Shown: one piece after another, positions 11,883 to 23,431 of the stretch
Position numbering within the stretch: position 1 is the first letter of the stretch
How the letters are laid out: each line of letters opens with the position of its first letter
Origin: Trifolium pratense
Taxonomy: Eukaryota > Streptophyta > Magnoliopsida > Fabales > Fabaceae
Assembly (NCBI RefSeq): GCF_020283565.1
Contig: NC_060060.1
Span: 43,710,001-43,774,000 of the forward strand
Reading direction: 5' to 3'
Length of the DNA stretch: 64,000 bases
Translations under genes and position numbers: made by a program
The notes under the pieces: model-generated
Told to the model about the DNA's origin: nothing
The model's database searches: none
The model's input: only the letters and a program-made list of their open reading frames with translations

Positions 11883-12359
11883 TATGAGAGACTTAACTCT
11901 CTTACCACTCCTAACCAGAAAAGCAAGAAAGTCAAACTGTTTTTTTTTGTTCTCACTCATATTATCTGGCCCACTGAACCGCCTAATCTGGTCCGGAGAT
12001 CAGTTTTGGTATATCAAGTGGCTCTCGATCTCATTTACAGGAATCGAACAGTGGTCATCCCTACTAAGTCAAATGTCAATTATAGTATTCAACTAACTAT
12101 TGTTAAAAAGTCAAAACATTTCATTTATGATAATTTTATTATTTTTTGACGATTTTCAGTTATGATAGTTCATCACTACTTTGAATACATGTATGAATAT
12201 TAATGAAAGTGCGTAAGCTTAGCTAATTAAATTTGATATGACGATTGGATGTAAAAGATGGTCTATTGAAGTTTTTTTTTTTCTTTTTTTTACTCAGGTC
12301 TATTGAAGTGTTATTCATAGATAAATTCTATTTGACAATGCCAAATTGAATTCATGCCT
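11883..12359. other. Intergenic, no gene seen
   Basis: AT-rich, with the flank of the retrotransposon target site. No element ends or supported reading frame. Confidence 0.5.
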
Positions 12360-12716
12360 TATAATTTATAAGTTTATAAGTTGGATTGGTATGGTGGTAT
12401 TGACTTGAGACCTGAAAGTGTGTTTTTTCTTAAGGTTTCAGGTTTGATTCTCTCTGTTTGTAATTTGAATGAGCTAATTTAGTTTCTTCAATTTTATTTT
12501 TTTTATAAGTTTATATAATAAAATAAAGCATACTTGATTGTTAACTATGTTTTCATCATGAGTTTATAACTTTTATTGTCTAGTTTTTTTTTTAAGAAGT
12601 TAAATTAGTCCATCCAAATTGGCACCAGAGAATCGAACCTGAGACCTTAAGGAGGAGCACACTCTCAGGTCTCAAGTCAATACTTTATTGTCTAGTTTAT
12701 AAACTTATAATTTATA
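12360..12716. repeat. Two SINE-like copies in inverted orientation
   Basis: TATTGACTTGAGACCTGA at about 12399 is repeated inverted at about 12665-12682. Both arms carry a B-box-like GGTTCGATTCTC (GGTTTGATTCTC on the left). The right copy ends in poly(A) on the minus strand (T-run 12583-12592). The outer sequence TATAATTTATAAGTTTATAA is also inverted. Two SINE insertions facing each other, or one foldback MITE, would both fit. Confidence 0.55.
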
Positions 12717-13049
12717 CTTCTTTAGATCATTTTTATAAGAAACAACTCAGATTAAATTCATTGAATATTCGATGTTTTTAGTCTATATTATATCAAATAC
12801 ACTAATTATATAATAAACCTAAAAATTCAACTGTGTTTTTATAAAAAAGAACAGAACATATTTGTGACCTATTTATGACTCGTTTTTTCCTTATGTGAAA
12901 GTTTGTTACAGAAAATTATGTATAATTTAATAGTTTATTTTAAATAATAATTTAAGTTTATATATTTTACCATTTTAACCTTTATGGTGTTGTATTTAAG
13001 AAGTCTTCGTGCTTCATTTGAGAATCAATCAATATTTAATAAAGGAAAA
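12717..13049. other. Intergenic, no gene seen
   Basis: AT-rich stretch with no supported coding frame or repeat ends. Confidence 0.5.
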
Positions 13050-14404
13050 TGTTAAACAGTGCCTCCGGGGCATTGGTTAAGCATATTAAAATAGAAACTT
13101 TATCTCGAAATGCATGCATTCAATACTTCAAAAGTATAAAAAGTTGTCTTTTCAATATTAATTTTATTTATTAGGCTTAAATGCAGTTTTACCCCCCATG
13201 TTTTGATTAAATCGGAATTTTACCCCCTCTATTTTAAAACGCGGACTTTTACCCCTCCTGTTTTATATTTTTTTAGATTTTGCCCCCCATAAAATTCTGC
13301 TTTCGAGTCACAACTTCAAAGCGTCACACACAACTTAATTTGGATCAATAATTCACCAAACGTATACCGAAATGACCATAATCGAGTTATCTTTCCACAG
13401 AATCAAATCTCACTAAATTTGGAGTTACAAAGAGAGATTAATTACCGTTTTAGTGAAGGTATGTCCCCCAAAATTCTGCACAAAATCTGCTTTCGAGTCA
13501 CAACTTCAAAACTTCGCACAAAATTCCATTTGGATCCATAATTCACCAAACTGGTACCAAAATGACCGCAATCGAGTTAGTTTTCCACAGAATCAAACTC
13601 CACTAAATTTGGAGTTACAGAGAGAGATTAATTATCATTTTAGTGAAGGTCTGTCCAAATCAATTATTGTATGGAACTACTACTGGTATTTTTGTCATGT
13701 CTCTCACCCTGTAGCTCATTTTTCAATATTATTTACATGTCCGGAAAGCTAACGAAATTACCCTTGTTTTCATTTAAATTTCATCAAATTTGGATTTACG
13801 ATGTGTTCGGTAGACAATGTTGAATTTGAAGGTCATAAGTAGATTTCTGCAAAATTAGTAATTGGACAGACCTTCACTAAAACGGTAATTAATCTCTCTC
13901 TGTAACTCCAAATTTAGTGGGGTTTGATTCTGTGGAAAGCTAACTCGATTATAGTCATTTCGGTATCCGTTTGGTGAATTATTGATCCAAATTGAGTTGT
14001 GTGGGAAGTTTTGAAGTTGTGACTCGAAAGCAGATTTTGTGCAGAATTTTGGGGGACATACCTTCACTAAAACGGTAATTAATCTCTTTTTGTAGCTCCA
14101 AATTTAGTGGGGTTTGATTCTGTGGAAAGATAACTCGATTACGGTCAATTCGATATCCTTTTGGTGAATTATTGATCCAAATTGAGTTGTGTGCGAAGCT
14201 TTGAAGTTGTGACTCGAAAGCAGAATTTTAGGGGGGCAAAATCCAAAAAATTATAAAACAGGAGGGGTAAAAGTCCGCGTTTTAAAACAGGAGGGGTAAA
14301 ATTCCGATTTAATCAAAACAGAGAGGACAAAACTACATTTAAGCCTATTTTTTATTTTCTTCTTTAGTATGCTTAACAAGTTCCCCAGGGGCACTGTTTA
14401 GCAT
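13050..14404. mobile_element. Outer MITE with ~40-bp terminal inverted repeats
   Basis: The left end GTTAAACAGTGCCTCCGGGG (13051) matches, inverted, the right end CCCCAGGGGCACTGTTTAGC (to 14402); the match extends through a TTAAGCATA segment on each arm. Most of its length is the foldback element at 13173-14346, which appears to have inserted into it. Confidence 0.7.
13173..14346. mobile_element. Foldback element with long inverted arms
   Basis: The ends AGGCTTAAATGCAGTTTTAC (13173) and its complement (to 14346) open arms of about 500 bp that pair along their length. Each arm holds two tandem units of about 175 bp, each starting near TTTCGAGTCACAACTTCAAA and ending near TTTTAGTGAAGGT. The left arm has units at about 13300 and 13484; the right arm mirrors them. 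Short mirrored reading frames (both starting MKVCPPKFCTKSAF) come from this symmetry and are not genes. Outermost are the ACCCC-rich segments found in many plant foldback or Mutator-like elements. Confidence 0.8.
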
Positions 14405-15402
14405 AATGCTTTAATAAATTATCTTCTTTCCTCAAACTCTCGCATTTAATATTATGGTTGCATAATCTTTCATAATTGTACCAGATTCTACTCATGAGAA
14501 TTTGATTTTTATCTTTTCGTCTCTAGAATCAATTTATCCATTACAATTGGTATCAAAGTTATATGGCTTAATTAGTTAAATGGTCCCTTAAAGACATTTT
14601 AGGTTTCACAATGATCCCTTAAAGAAAAAAAAAAAGGTCCGCTTTAGTCCCTTAAAGACATTTCTGTTAGCCAAAAAGGTCATTTTCGTCAAATTTTAAA
14701 CCAAATATATAAGGTGAACTAACACTGTAAATAGTCCACCATAGATCACCTAATTTTTTTAATTATAACTACTTGATCATTTTCTTAAAAATCTATGATA
14801 TCTGATAATGAACTATCAACCCTTAATTATTTCACTTTTCTTCATCTTCTTCCCTCTTCTCCTTCTTCATCTTCATGATTTCATAAAAAATCCAGAATTG
14901 TTTTTCTTCAATATCAAAAAAATTATCATCAACAAGAACTTGAAAAAATTAACATAATCATAAAACAACTCTCAGAAGCCTTGTTAAAAAAAAAAAAAAA
15001 AACTCTCAAAAGGTTACTGTTCTTTCTCAATCTTCAACAAACCACAAAAAAAAAAAAAATTCAACCCAGAAAAACCAAAAACTGAAGTAGAGGTGAGGAA
15101 TATTAATAGGATTTCAATTTGGAGAATTTGATTTTGTTGTTGTTGTTGAAGAACTATGTTGGTTTGGTCTTTGCTGCGTTGTTCTTGTCGATTCTGTGTT
15201 GTTGAAGTACTAGTGTTTTTCAATTTGGATCTCTGAGGGAGGAGGTGGTGATGATTGAAAGAAGTTGAAGAAAAAAATGATTTTGTGAAGGTGAAAGGAT
15301 GAAGAGAAAGAATATGATTCTGCTTGTTGAAGAAAAATATGATCATAAATATTTGTTTATTTAAGTTATTAGATTTGGTTTAATGATAAGAGATTTATAT
15401 AC
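14405..15402. other. Degraded repeat sequence, no gene supported
   Basis: Contains two copies of GGTCCCTTAAAGACATTT (14583 and 14646). A C/T-rich stretch (TTCTTCATCTTCTTCCC, 14830-14880) resembles the interior of degraded DNA transposons. A minus-strand 110-codon frame at 15014-15346 is Ser/Gln-rich, low complexity and unsupported. Confidence 0.4.
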
Positions 15403-16491
15403 GAGTCAGGATCCGTTGACACCAGGTGTCAAACTAAACTTTGACACCAAATCTTAAGCGTTCATTTCTCTTAATCCAAAGGTTAGTAATTATTCATCAA
15501 AATCTTAATGTGGTCATTCAGTATTCGATATATCCTTTCCTAAAATTCTTCTTGTTTCCTAAACGAGACCATCTTCTTCTCAATGATACATCATGGCATC
15601 CTGCACCGTATTATCTTACAAAAGAATTGTTTCATGGTTGTTAAAATGTTTTATATTTATTCATCACATGAATCAAGCAACAGCGCAACATGTATTTTAT
15701 TTTTAACATAAATCTGATTTTGACACATCGTGTGCAACAATTTAGCATCTAGGTATCAAATTTTAGTTTAACACCAAATAATATCCGTTGATTTATTTTA
15801 ATCCAAAGACTTAGATTTAGTCACTTAACAAAGTATCATGTAACAATTTCACCTAACTTTCATCTTTCACGTTACATTGTCTTCCTCTCTCAATCTCCAC
15901 CAAAGGCGCATCCTCTCATTCATCCGCCATTGAAACTTCTAATTTTTGTTTGGGGGAATATTATGTCTCCAATTTTTTGGTTTGTTTTTTTTTGTTTTTT
16001 CTCCTCCACAGATTATATTCCTTGAAATTTAAGGAAAACTAATCGGTAACTTGAATAGAAAATAATTGTGTGCAATTCGTAGACTACAAACGAACATGGC
16101 AGTGCCAATTTCAAAGACTACAATTTTGTGCATCCATGAATAATATGATCATGAGAAAAATAGGGTATTGGTAAAAATATAAAAAGAAAGGTATATTGAT
16201 CCATCCATGAATAAAATAGTGGATATCATTGCATCCATCCTCGAATAATAAATGTATATTGATCATGAGAAAAAGAAAGGTATTTGTGAAAACACACTTC
16301 CATATCCTTATCAGTGACGGCAAAACGCAAGAGAGGAGAAAAGAGTGACAAAAAGGTCACGTGATCTGGTAGTTTTTTTTTTTTCCTTTTTTTTCAATGA
16401 GATATTTTGAATCGTAGGATTAAATTATTTAAACGGTTCAGATTTGGTGTTAAACTTTAGTTTGACACCTGGTGTCAACGGATCCTAACTC
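15403..16491. mobile_element. Terminal-inverted-repeat element, Mutator-like or MITE
   Basis: The left end GAGTCAGGATCCGTTGACAC (15403) and right end, rc GAGTTAGGATCCGTTGACAC (to 16491), open arms of about 60-80 bp with mostly matching sequence. An internal degenerate copy of the arm lies near 15750-15820. No transposase frame is visible. The flanks are AT-rich, so the TSD is unclear. Confidence 0.65.
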
Positions 16492-16509
16492 ATATATATA
16501 AAAACTTTC

Positions 16510-17469
16510 AAGTGAGAGAGATTTTAAAATGAGAGGGTAAGAGGGTTAATTGTTAGCCATTAGATTAAATACATGGTTGTGATTAAATTTCAAAATTATT
16601 GATTCATATATATGAGACTTAATTTACTCAATCAGAAACCAAACACGTTTCTCTGTCTTCCGTCACCCAACGCGCGTCACCCAAACGCACGCGTTCTTTC
16701 TTTCTCTTTCTCGCTTCACTCAACTAAAACTTTATGCTAGATCATGTCGTCAACAATACCATGGCAGATGGCAAATATGTTTTGTTATCCTTGCCATCGA
16801 AAAAAGAACCTTGCCATATATGTTTTGTTTTGTTTTGTTTTGTTTTGAAGAGTAATCCTTTGTCTTGTCATAAAATTGAAGCTGCAACATGTGGTCATGC
16901 GACTCTGGAAGTGAAAGTACCGATTGGGATTTTTCTCGTATACTGTCCCTTTGTGGCTTCACATTGGTTGCTGTTAATTTTACTGATTGAGAAGTATTCA
17001 GATATAAGATTAGGGTCATGTTAACTTGTGCCCTAAGGACACATGTTAAGCTACCTAAAAATAGAAATATATACAAAAAATTTAATGATTAGATAATTGA
17101 ATACTACGTTCAATAAATATTTTCCACATTTATCTTCTTTCTTAACATGTGTCTTAAGGGCACAAGTTAACATTCTCCATAAATTATATTTGGGGATTAG
17201 GTTGTTTAAATTTAAATCATGAATTCATGAACTAGAAGAATGGAACAAGTTGAAATCTTTGCTCAGATTGCGAAAATGATTTTTGGAGAGGAAAACAAAC
17301 GATTCGTGTTTCACTAAGGGAAGAGAGAGAAATGTATTTGGTTTCTGATTGAGTAAATCAAGTCTCATGTAAATCACTAATTTTGAGATTTAATCACAAC
17401 CATGTATTTAATCTAATGGTTAACATTTAACTCTCTCACCCTCTCATTTTAAAATTCCTCTCACTTTGA
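16510..17469. mobile_element. Long-TIR element, ~150-bp inverted arms
   Basis: Left arm from CAAGTGAGAGAGATTTTAAA (16510) to about 16655; right arm about 17320-17469 is its inverted copy, including CAATCAGAAACCAAA and the ACATGGTTGTGATTAAAT segment. The interior has C/T-rich sequence and a 96-codon frame (16734-17024) that could be captured host sequence, not recognised. The element holds the small MITE at 17020-17171. Confidence 0.65.
17020..17171. mobile_element. MITE with 31-bp terminal inverted repeats
   Basis: GTTAACTTGTGCCCTAAGGA opens the left 31-bp repeat; the right 31 bp (17141-17171) is its complement with two mismatches. The total is 152 bp with no coding capacity. It is nested in the element at 16510-17469. 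Confidence 0.8.
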
Positions 17470-17486
17470 CAGTATAGTATTAGAGT

Positions 17487-18407
17487 CAATGGCGATTTTA
17501 CCACCGGGCCAGGCACGTGCCTAGGCTGCCCAATTAATAATTTTTCATTTTTTTAAATAAAACAAAACAAAACAAAAGAAAGAAGGGCACCACCGTTTAC
17601 CATCTCATTCTACGCTTTCTCTTTCTCTCTCAGCTGCTCAAATCAATCATGTTGCTCTAAATCTCTTTGTCACTCGCCGCTCAATCTCTCAGCTGCTCTC
17701 AAATTTGCCGCACCACCGCTTTCACTCACTCTCTCTCTCCCTCTCACAGCCTCGCGCATATTTGAGGTAAGCAACCTAAAACTAAAACCTTGTCGTCTTG
17801 TCCTTGCTCTGTTTGTTTGTTTCTGTTAAGAACCTAAAACCTTCTCAATCTAGAATTTTGTTTGATGACTTGTTTTCCTAGACAAACTCTATTTTCTGTT
17901 TCTGTTAAGCACTTAAGCTGTATTGAATTTTAAATTTGTTAAGCTGTTTTGATTGTTAAGTGATTATATAAATAAGTTGTTTTGATTGTTAATCTGTTTT
18001 TATGTCCAATTTAAAATTTGTTAAGCTGTTTTGATTGTTAAGCTGTTTTCATGTTTCTTTATCCAAATTTTGGTCCTCGGTTGGTTTATTTTTCTGCTGC
18101 TATTTCTATTTGTTTTTAGCCAGACCTTGGTGTCTTGTGTTTTTTGACTTTTTTCCTTGCTGTAAGCTTATCCCTGTAAGCTTATATCTTAATTTTGCAT
18201 CATTTAATTTCAGATATGAGGAAGTTTTGAGCCTTAATTATATTCGAAACAGGGCTGTACTCTTGCTTATCGTTTCTTGTTTAAAAATTTCCTCCAAACT
18301 TAAATATTGGAAACATGGTTTAAATATTACTGTATCCAGAAGTTGGGTTGATAAAATTCTCTACAAAATTTTGCCTAGACTCTCTAACATTCCTGGAATC
18401 GCCACTA
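17487..18407. mobile_element. hAT-type element with perfect 8-bp TSD
   Basis: Target duplication ATTAGAGT at 17479-17486 and 18408-18415. The ends CAATGGCGATT and, inverted, TAGTGGCGATT fit hAT terminal repeats. The 921-bp interior starts with C/T-rich 5'-UTR-like sequence, then GAGGTAAGC (donor-like) and later TTTCAGATATGAGG (acceptor-like). It may be a deletion derivative of a larger hAT gene or carry captured exons. No transposase domain is recognised. Confidence 0.75.
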
Positions 18408-18576
18408 ATTAGAGTTATGATGGAATATATATTACATATGATATAATATATGTATATGTATGTATGTATATAAGAGAGAGCTTGGAAGTGCCGAGAACGA
18501 GGGTGCCTGCCCCCTCCAGATCCGTCCCTCCCTACCAAGTTCAGCGCCAACCACCATTGAACCAACTACCATTTGG

Positions 18577-18678
<102 letters not shown>

Positions 18679-19022
18679 TTTTTACATAGTCCAAATTTAG
18701 AATAGATGAATATGATCAATTAAATTTTGTGGCAGGACGTTTGTTATACTTTGTGCTGACGCTGTTTATGATAATTATGTTAAAACATTAAGTACTAACT
18801 TATTCAATTTTGCTTAAAAAAAAATTTATGTTCAATTTATAGTATATAGTTTTTTTGTTTGTTGAAATACAGTATTATAATAAGTTATTTAATTTGTAGA
18901 GCATGATATTATTGAAGGTTTAGTTCAATTTTGTTAACCATTTTTGTTTGGATCTGTATTAAAAAGTGGGTTGGTCTATATCCAACTCACCTGCTCCAAT
19001 CCACCCTTGTTTTTATTTGTTA

Positions 19023-19690
19023 TTTATTTTTTTTCATTTTAAGTTTCTATTATTAGCAAAAAAAAAAGTCTCATAAGCATAAGATGTGCCGAAATAGATT
19101 ACCAAAATTTACAAAGAGTCAAAGAAAGAAACCCAGAATAAATCATACAAGGCATAAACAAAGCAAAGAACTAGACCATCATCTATTGTAGTTTGAAGCT
19201 AAAGTAACACTCGTCGCCTTCAACCACCTATAGGAAAAGAGTTTGATCTTGTCCAACAACTGATGAGAAGTACTGGTTGAGCCTCTGAACAATCGCTGAT
19301 TTCTTTCCGTCTACACAACTCAAACGCGAACAAGCCAAATGAGTTGCAAAAATGACTGGCGCGCTCGAGATCGACCAGCTTAATATAAACTGAAAAAGTG
19401 ATCCCGGATAAAAGTGGAGCCACCGATGGAATACCAATCCATGAGCGAACTAATGCCCAAAGAGAACCAAAGGTTCTGCAAGAGATAAATAAATGGTGGG
19501 GTGCCGACTCGGCCGCCCCACATCCAGATACGCAAAAATGAGCTGCAGGAGATAAGATGTCTTGAGTGACCAGGTTTGATTTTGTGGGTAACCTGTCACG
19601 CAGTAAATGTCACGCAAAGACGGAGACCTTTACGGGAACCTGAGAGTGCCAAATCAGATTCTCCGCGTCATACATAGTAACCGAGGCATA
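19023..19690 (-). mobile_element. 5'-truncated LINE, zf-RVT and 3' end
   Basis: The minus strand shows degenerate peptides matching the zinc-binding reverse-transcriptase tail region of the LINE at 29656-30543, for example CVDGKKSAIVQRLN with VGQDQTLF. A UTR and a poly(A) run follow (T-run near 19028-19034). Frames are broken. The duplicate is at 46042-46705. Confidence 0.7.
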
Positions 19691-19827
19691 CTATTTAACC
19701 TATTCAAACTAATGTTAGACTCGACTTATTTTTAAAATAGAAGGCTGAAATTTTTTTAGAAGTCTTTTTAACTAAAAATGTCATACTACAAGTCATAGAA
19801 AAACTTTTTAATCATACTAGGCTGATT

Positions 19828-20340
19828 CACTACGAAATAAATTGGGAATAGCGACAAAATGCTCGGGGCTGTTTATATAAACCGTTGTCGCTATTGTTAT
19901 CTTATCACTTTGCGACTGTTCTTTCGAAACCGTCGTGGCTCAGATCTGTAAATAACGCGCTACCCCTTTCTCTTTTCCCTCTTTTTATTCCACACACAAA
20001 TCATCTTATTGAAGGAAACTTGAACAAACAACAACAATCGTCTCATTTTTATCTGAGAATCGTTCAACCCTAAGTTTCGTTTGATTCCGAGAATCGTTCA
20101 ACTTAAGAATTGTTCAATTGAGTTTCAGTTCAACTTCAATTCATAATCGTTCTCTCATCCAGAATTGTTCATCCCTCAAGGTTCGTTCAATTGAATTTCA
20201 GTTCTCTCAAGCTTTGATAGCTAGGACGAAATTCTTCTCAGCTTCTCAAGCTTCAATTCAGTTTCTCAGCAAAACTTCAATTGATAATCTCGCAAGCTTC
20301 AATTTAGTTTTATTCATCGTATAACTTCAGGTTCAGTTTA
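19828..20340. mobile_element. CACTA-like left end, truncated
   Basis: Starts CACTACGAAATAAATTGGGA, close to the CACTACAAGAAAA ends of the other CACTA elements here. Subterminal AATAGCGACAA...TTGTCGCTATT inverted motifs follow. The sequence after it is rich in GTTCAA/CTTCAA words. No matching right end was found. A duplicate starts at 46843. Confidence 0.45.
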
Positions 20341-20939
20341 TAATTTTGTTAATTTGTTAATATTTTTAGTTATTTTTCCAATGTTCCCTATAAATTGATA
20401 ATTAGGTAATTGGAAATTTGTGCTTTCTGAAATTTAATCATTGATTTGTTGATTGGTTTGTGGTTGTTATAGTAAAAATATTTACTTAAGTAAACATAAA
20501 TATTATTTTTTATTACTATTATAATAATATTAAATTTTGTATTTTTGATTAAATTATAAATTCATCATCTTTTTAAGCAATTTAAACTTATTAGTCTACA
20601 TTAGTTTTTGCACATTTAAATGTATCATTAAAAAATAGAATTTAAGCATGATATCATATATATAGTCAAATTGTCTAAAAATAAAATATCATGTTAAATA
20701 TAAAAAAAGAGTTTAATCTCGTTGATTTATCATTACACTGAAATCAAATTTTCACTTAAATTTAAGTTCAAAATAAATATGTAAGTCTAATTTTCTTATT
20801 GTGAGTGTGCTAAATATATAGCTAATAATGGTAGTCTAATTTTTATTTTATTTTATTTTTGTCAAATTGTCTAGTGGCTAGACTTATATTTTAAGTGTGA
20901 AAAAGTGAAAATTCTAAATTCAACATTCTGCATATTAAG

Positions 20940-21150
20940 CCCACAAGTCCTAGCTCAACTGGTTAAAAATGTCGAAATTGTTAGGCCGGACGTCATGACT
21001 TGGATTCGAACCCTGACTCCCTCAGTTGTGTGTGTGAGTTTTTTGGTTTACAAAGAAGCAGATAATCGAACCTTGAACCTCATGCATAACACCCAAACAC
21101 CTCATGCATAACACCCAAACACCTTACCACTAGATCAAACCTAGTAGCCG
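20940..21150 (+). mobile_element. tRNA-derived SINE
   Basis: A-box-like TAGCTCAACTGG (20951) and B-box-like GGATTCGAACC (21002) are spaced as in tRNA-derived SINEs. The 22-bp unit CTCATGCATAACACCCAAAC plus two bases is doubled here and single in the duplicate at 47955-48160. Confidence 0.6.
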
Positions 21151-21179
21151 GCTTACTTGTGTGCAAGAGTTTATAATTA

Positions 21180-22004
21180 CTTTATCATTTTGTCTATTTA
21201 AAATAAAAAAGAACTCTGCATATTAATGTTATCTCCCACTGAATTGTTTTGCTGACGCCTTGAATCCAGCTTTATTTTGTTGCGACATGCTATGTTTTCT
21301 CCCACTTTGTACTTAATAGACATGTAAGTCTAATTGTGTGCAATGTAAGACGACAATCATAATAATTATTTGTACCAAAAAATAAATAGATAAAAAGAAT
21401 ATATATTTTTTTGATAATTTTTTTTTTTTTTAGATTTTGACACTAACAGTTAGAGCTGTGAAACTGGGCTATTTGGTCTAAAAAGATCGATCCAGATGGA
21501 CTTCAGATTTTAAAGGGCCGGCCAACAAACAAGTCCATATTTAAATTCAGTTTATTTGGCGTCGAGCTAAAAAACTCTAAAAAAATTCGAGCAAATATTT
21601 TAAGGTCAAAACCATACATTTATTCAAGCTTGACGGACTGGCCTATATCGACTAGTCCATTTTAACAACTATACTAATAATAGATGTTGAAGTAATTAAT
21701 TTTATGGGATATATGAATCAACTCCTTATCAAATGACGAACCATTGAGAATTGAGAATAATATACAGAGTAACTTGTTGGATTTCAACAATTAAACAATA
21801 CCATTAAATGTAATTACATCATTACATCAAATGGAAATTACACTCCACGTACCATTAACCAAATGCGGTTGACATTCTGATATCAAATGGCACTAAAGAA
21901 CATATAAATTGTCACGTAAAGCATATATAATTTAAATTCTTATGTTTTCTGACTATAGTTCTTCCCATTCTTATGTTACAAAATTTACATTCTCACGAAA
22001 AGCC
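21180..22004. other. AP1 upstream region
   Basis: No gene. AT-rich sequence shared with the AP2 and AP3 upstream regions, from about 21480 onward for AP2. AP2 lacks a segment of about 45 bp around 21615-21660 and one near 21800-21850. Confidence 0.6.
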
Positions 22005-22012
22005 TATAAAAT
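22005..22012 (+). promoter_or_regulatory. TATA box of AP1
   Basis: TATAAAAT 77 bp before the ATG, conserved in all three AP copies. Confidence 0.7.
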
Positions 22013-22081
22013 GGCACTAAACACAAAATTTGTTACAAAACTTCACTTCTATTCCAAACCTCTCCTTATTCTATAGCAACA

Positions 22082-23392
22082 ATGAGTACACGTTTTTTGC
22101 TTGCCCTTTTTCTCTTTTCCATTTGCTTCATTATCTCTTTTTCTCATGCACTGAACAATGGTTTTAGTGTTGAACTCATTCACCGCGACTCTCCAAAGTC
22201 ACCACTCTACCAAGCTACAGAAAATAGATACCAACGTGTTGTCAATGCAGCACGTCGTTCTATCAACCGTGCCAATCATTTCTACAAAAATTCCCTCACA
22301 AATACTCCTAAATCAACCGTAATTCCAGATAAAGGTGAGTATCTCATGACCTATTCAGTTGGTACCCCACCATTTAAGGTATATGGTATTGCCGACACCG
22401 GTAGTGACATTATTTGGCTTCAATGTGAGCCTTGTAAACAATGTTACAAACAAACTACTCCTATGTTTAATCCTTCAAAATCATCAAGTTACAAAAAGCT
22501 ACCTTGTTCGTCTATCCTATGCCAATCTGTGAGAGATACCACTTGTAATGAACAAAATTCTTGTCAATATTCTATTACTTATGGTGATCAATCACATTCA
22601 CAAGGAGATCTTAGTGTTGAGACTCTTACATTAGAATCCACCACGGGTCGTCCTGTTTCATTTCCTAGAACTGTGATAGGATGTGGAACCGATAATACAG
22701 TTTCGTTTCAAGGTGCAAGCTCTGGTATAGTTGGTCTTGGTGGTGGACCTTCGTCTCTTATAACACAATTGGGATCGTCAATTGATGGAAAATTCTCTTA
22801 TTGTTTATTGCCATTGTTGCTTGAGTCAAACACAGTTGAGTCAACCACTACGAGCAAACTCAATTTTGGAGATGTCGCTGTGGTTTCTGGTGATGGTGTT
22901 GTGTCAACTCCTATAGTGAAAAAAGACCCATCAGTTTTCTATTATTTGACATTGGAAGCATTTAGTGTTGGAAACAAAAGAGTAGAATTTGGAGGGTCTT
23001 CACATGGCGGTGAGGGTAATATCATAATTGATTCAGGTACAACATTGACACTTTTACCAAATGATGTTTATACTAATTTGGAATCAGCTGTAGTAGAATC
23101 GGTGAAATTAGAGCGCGTTGATGATCCCAGTCAAACATTCGGCCTATGCTATAGTGTGAAATCAGATGAATATGATTTTCCCCTAATCACTGCACATTTT
23201 AAAGATGCGGATGTTAAGTTGCATTCTATGAGTACTTTTGTTCCAATTGCTGATGGCATTGTTTGTTTGGCTTTTACCTCATCTCAAATTGGTGCCATCT
23301 TTGGAAACTTGGCTCAACAGAATTTGTTGGTTGGTTATGACCTTAAACAAAAAACAGTGTCGTTTAAGCCGATGGATTGTACCAAAGTGTAA
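22082..23392 (+). CDS. AP1: nepenthesin/CDR1-like aspartic protease
   Basis: Intronless secreted aspartic endopeptidase of the plant A1B (nepenthesin-type) group, 436 residues. Residues 1-23 form a hydrophobic signal peptide, followed by a propeptide with the family motif FSVELIHRDSPKSPLY (28-43). The catalytic Asp motifs are DTGS (105-108) and DSGT (317-320); the flap Tyr is in ITYGD (165-169). The nepenthesin-type Cys-rich insert spans 115-161 (C115, C118, C121, C142, C147, C155, C161). The C-terminus has the usual IFGNLAQQNLLVGYDL. The start AACAATGAG has good plant context, with the TATA box 77 bp upstream and AATAAA at 23426. CDR1-like members act in the apoplast, some in disease-resistance signalling; a role for this one is inference. 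AP2 differs at five residues: 70, 151, 192, 363 and 391. Confidence 0.95.
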   Translation: MSTRFLLALFLFSICFIISFSHALNNGFSVELIHRDSPKSPLYQATENRYQRVVNAARRSINRANHFYKNSLTNTPKSTVIPDKGEYLMTYSVGTPPFKVYGIADTGSDIIWLQCEPCKQCYKQTTPMFNPSKSSSYKKLPCSSILCQSVRDTTCNEQNSCQYSITYGDQSHSQGDLSVETLTLESTTGRPVSFPRTVIGCGTDNTVSFQGASSGIVGLGGGPSSLITQLGSSIDGKFSYCLLPLLLESNTVESTTTSKLNFGDVAVVSGDGVVSTPIVKKDPSVFYYLTLEAFSVGNKRVEFGGSSHGGEGNIIIDSGTTLTLLPNDVYTNLESAVVESVKLERVDDPSQTFGLCYSVKSDEYDFPLITAHFKDADVKLHSMSTFVPIADGIVCLAFTSSQIGAIFGNLAQQNLLVGYDLKQKTVSFKPMDCTKV

Positions 23393-23425
23393 TGAAACTT
23401 TGTTTACTTTTCTCTTTGAATCTAT

Positions 23426-23431
23426 AATAAA
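23426..23431 (+). terminator. AP1 polyadenylation signal
   Basis: AATAAA 34 bp after the stop codon; the same signal follows AP2 and AP3. Confidence 0.5.

Noticed and set aside
13453..14067. Two open frames of opposite strand with identical N-termini (MKVCPPKFCTKSAF...)
   Set aside because: They are the mirrored arms of a foldback element; no domain or codon pattern supports a gene.
15014..15346. 110-codon Ser/Gln-rich minus-strand frame
   Set aside because: Low complexity, ends in a poly-Phe run, no domain, inside degraded repeats.
20118..20324. 68- and 80-codon frames (MSFSSTSIHNRSL...) present in both duplicated units
   Set aside because: Conservation reflects the recent duplication; the region is GTTCAA/CTTCAA-rich repeat sequence next to a CACTA-like end.
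20940..21020. Possible tRNA gene
   Set aside because: A and B boxes are present but no cloverleaf or acceptor stem forms; a tRNA-derived SINE fits better.
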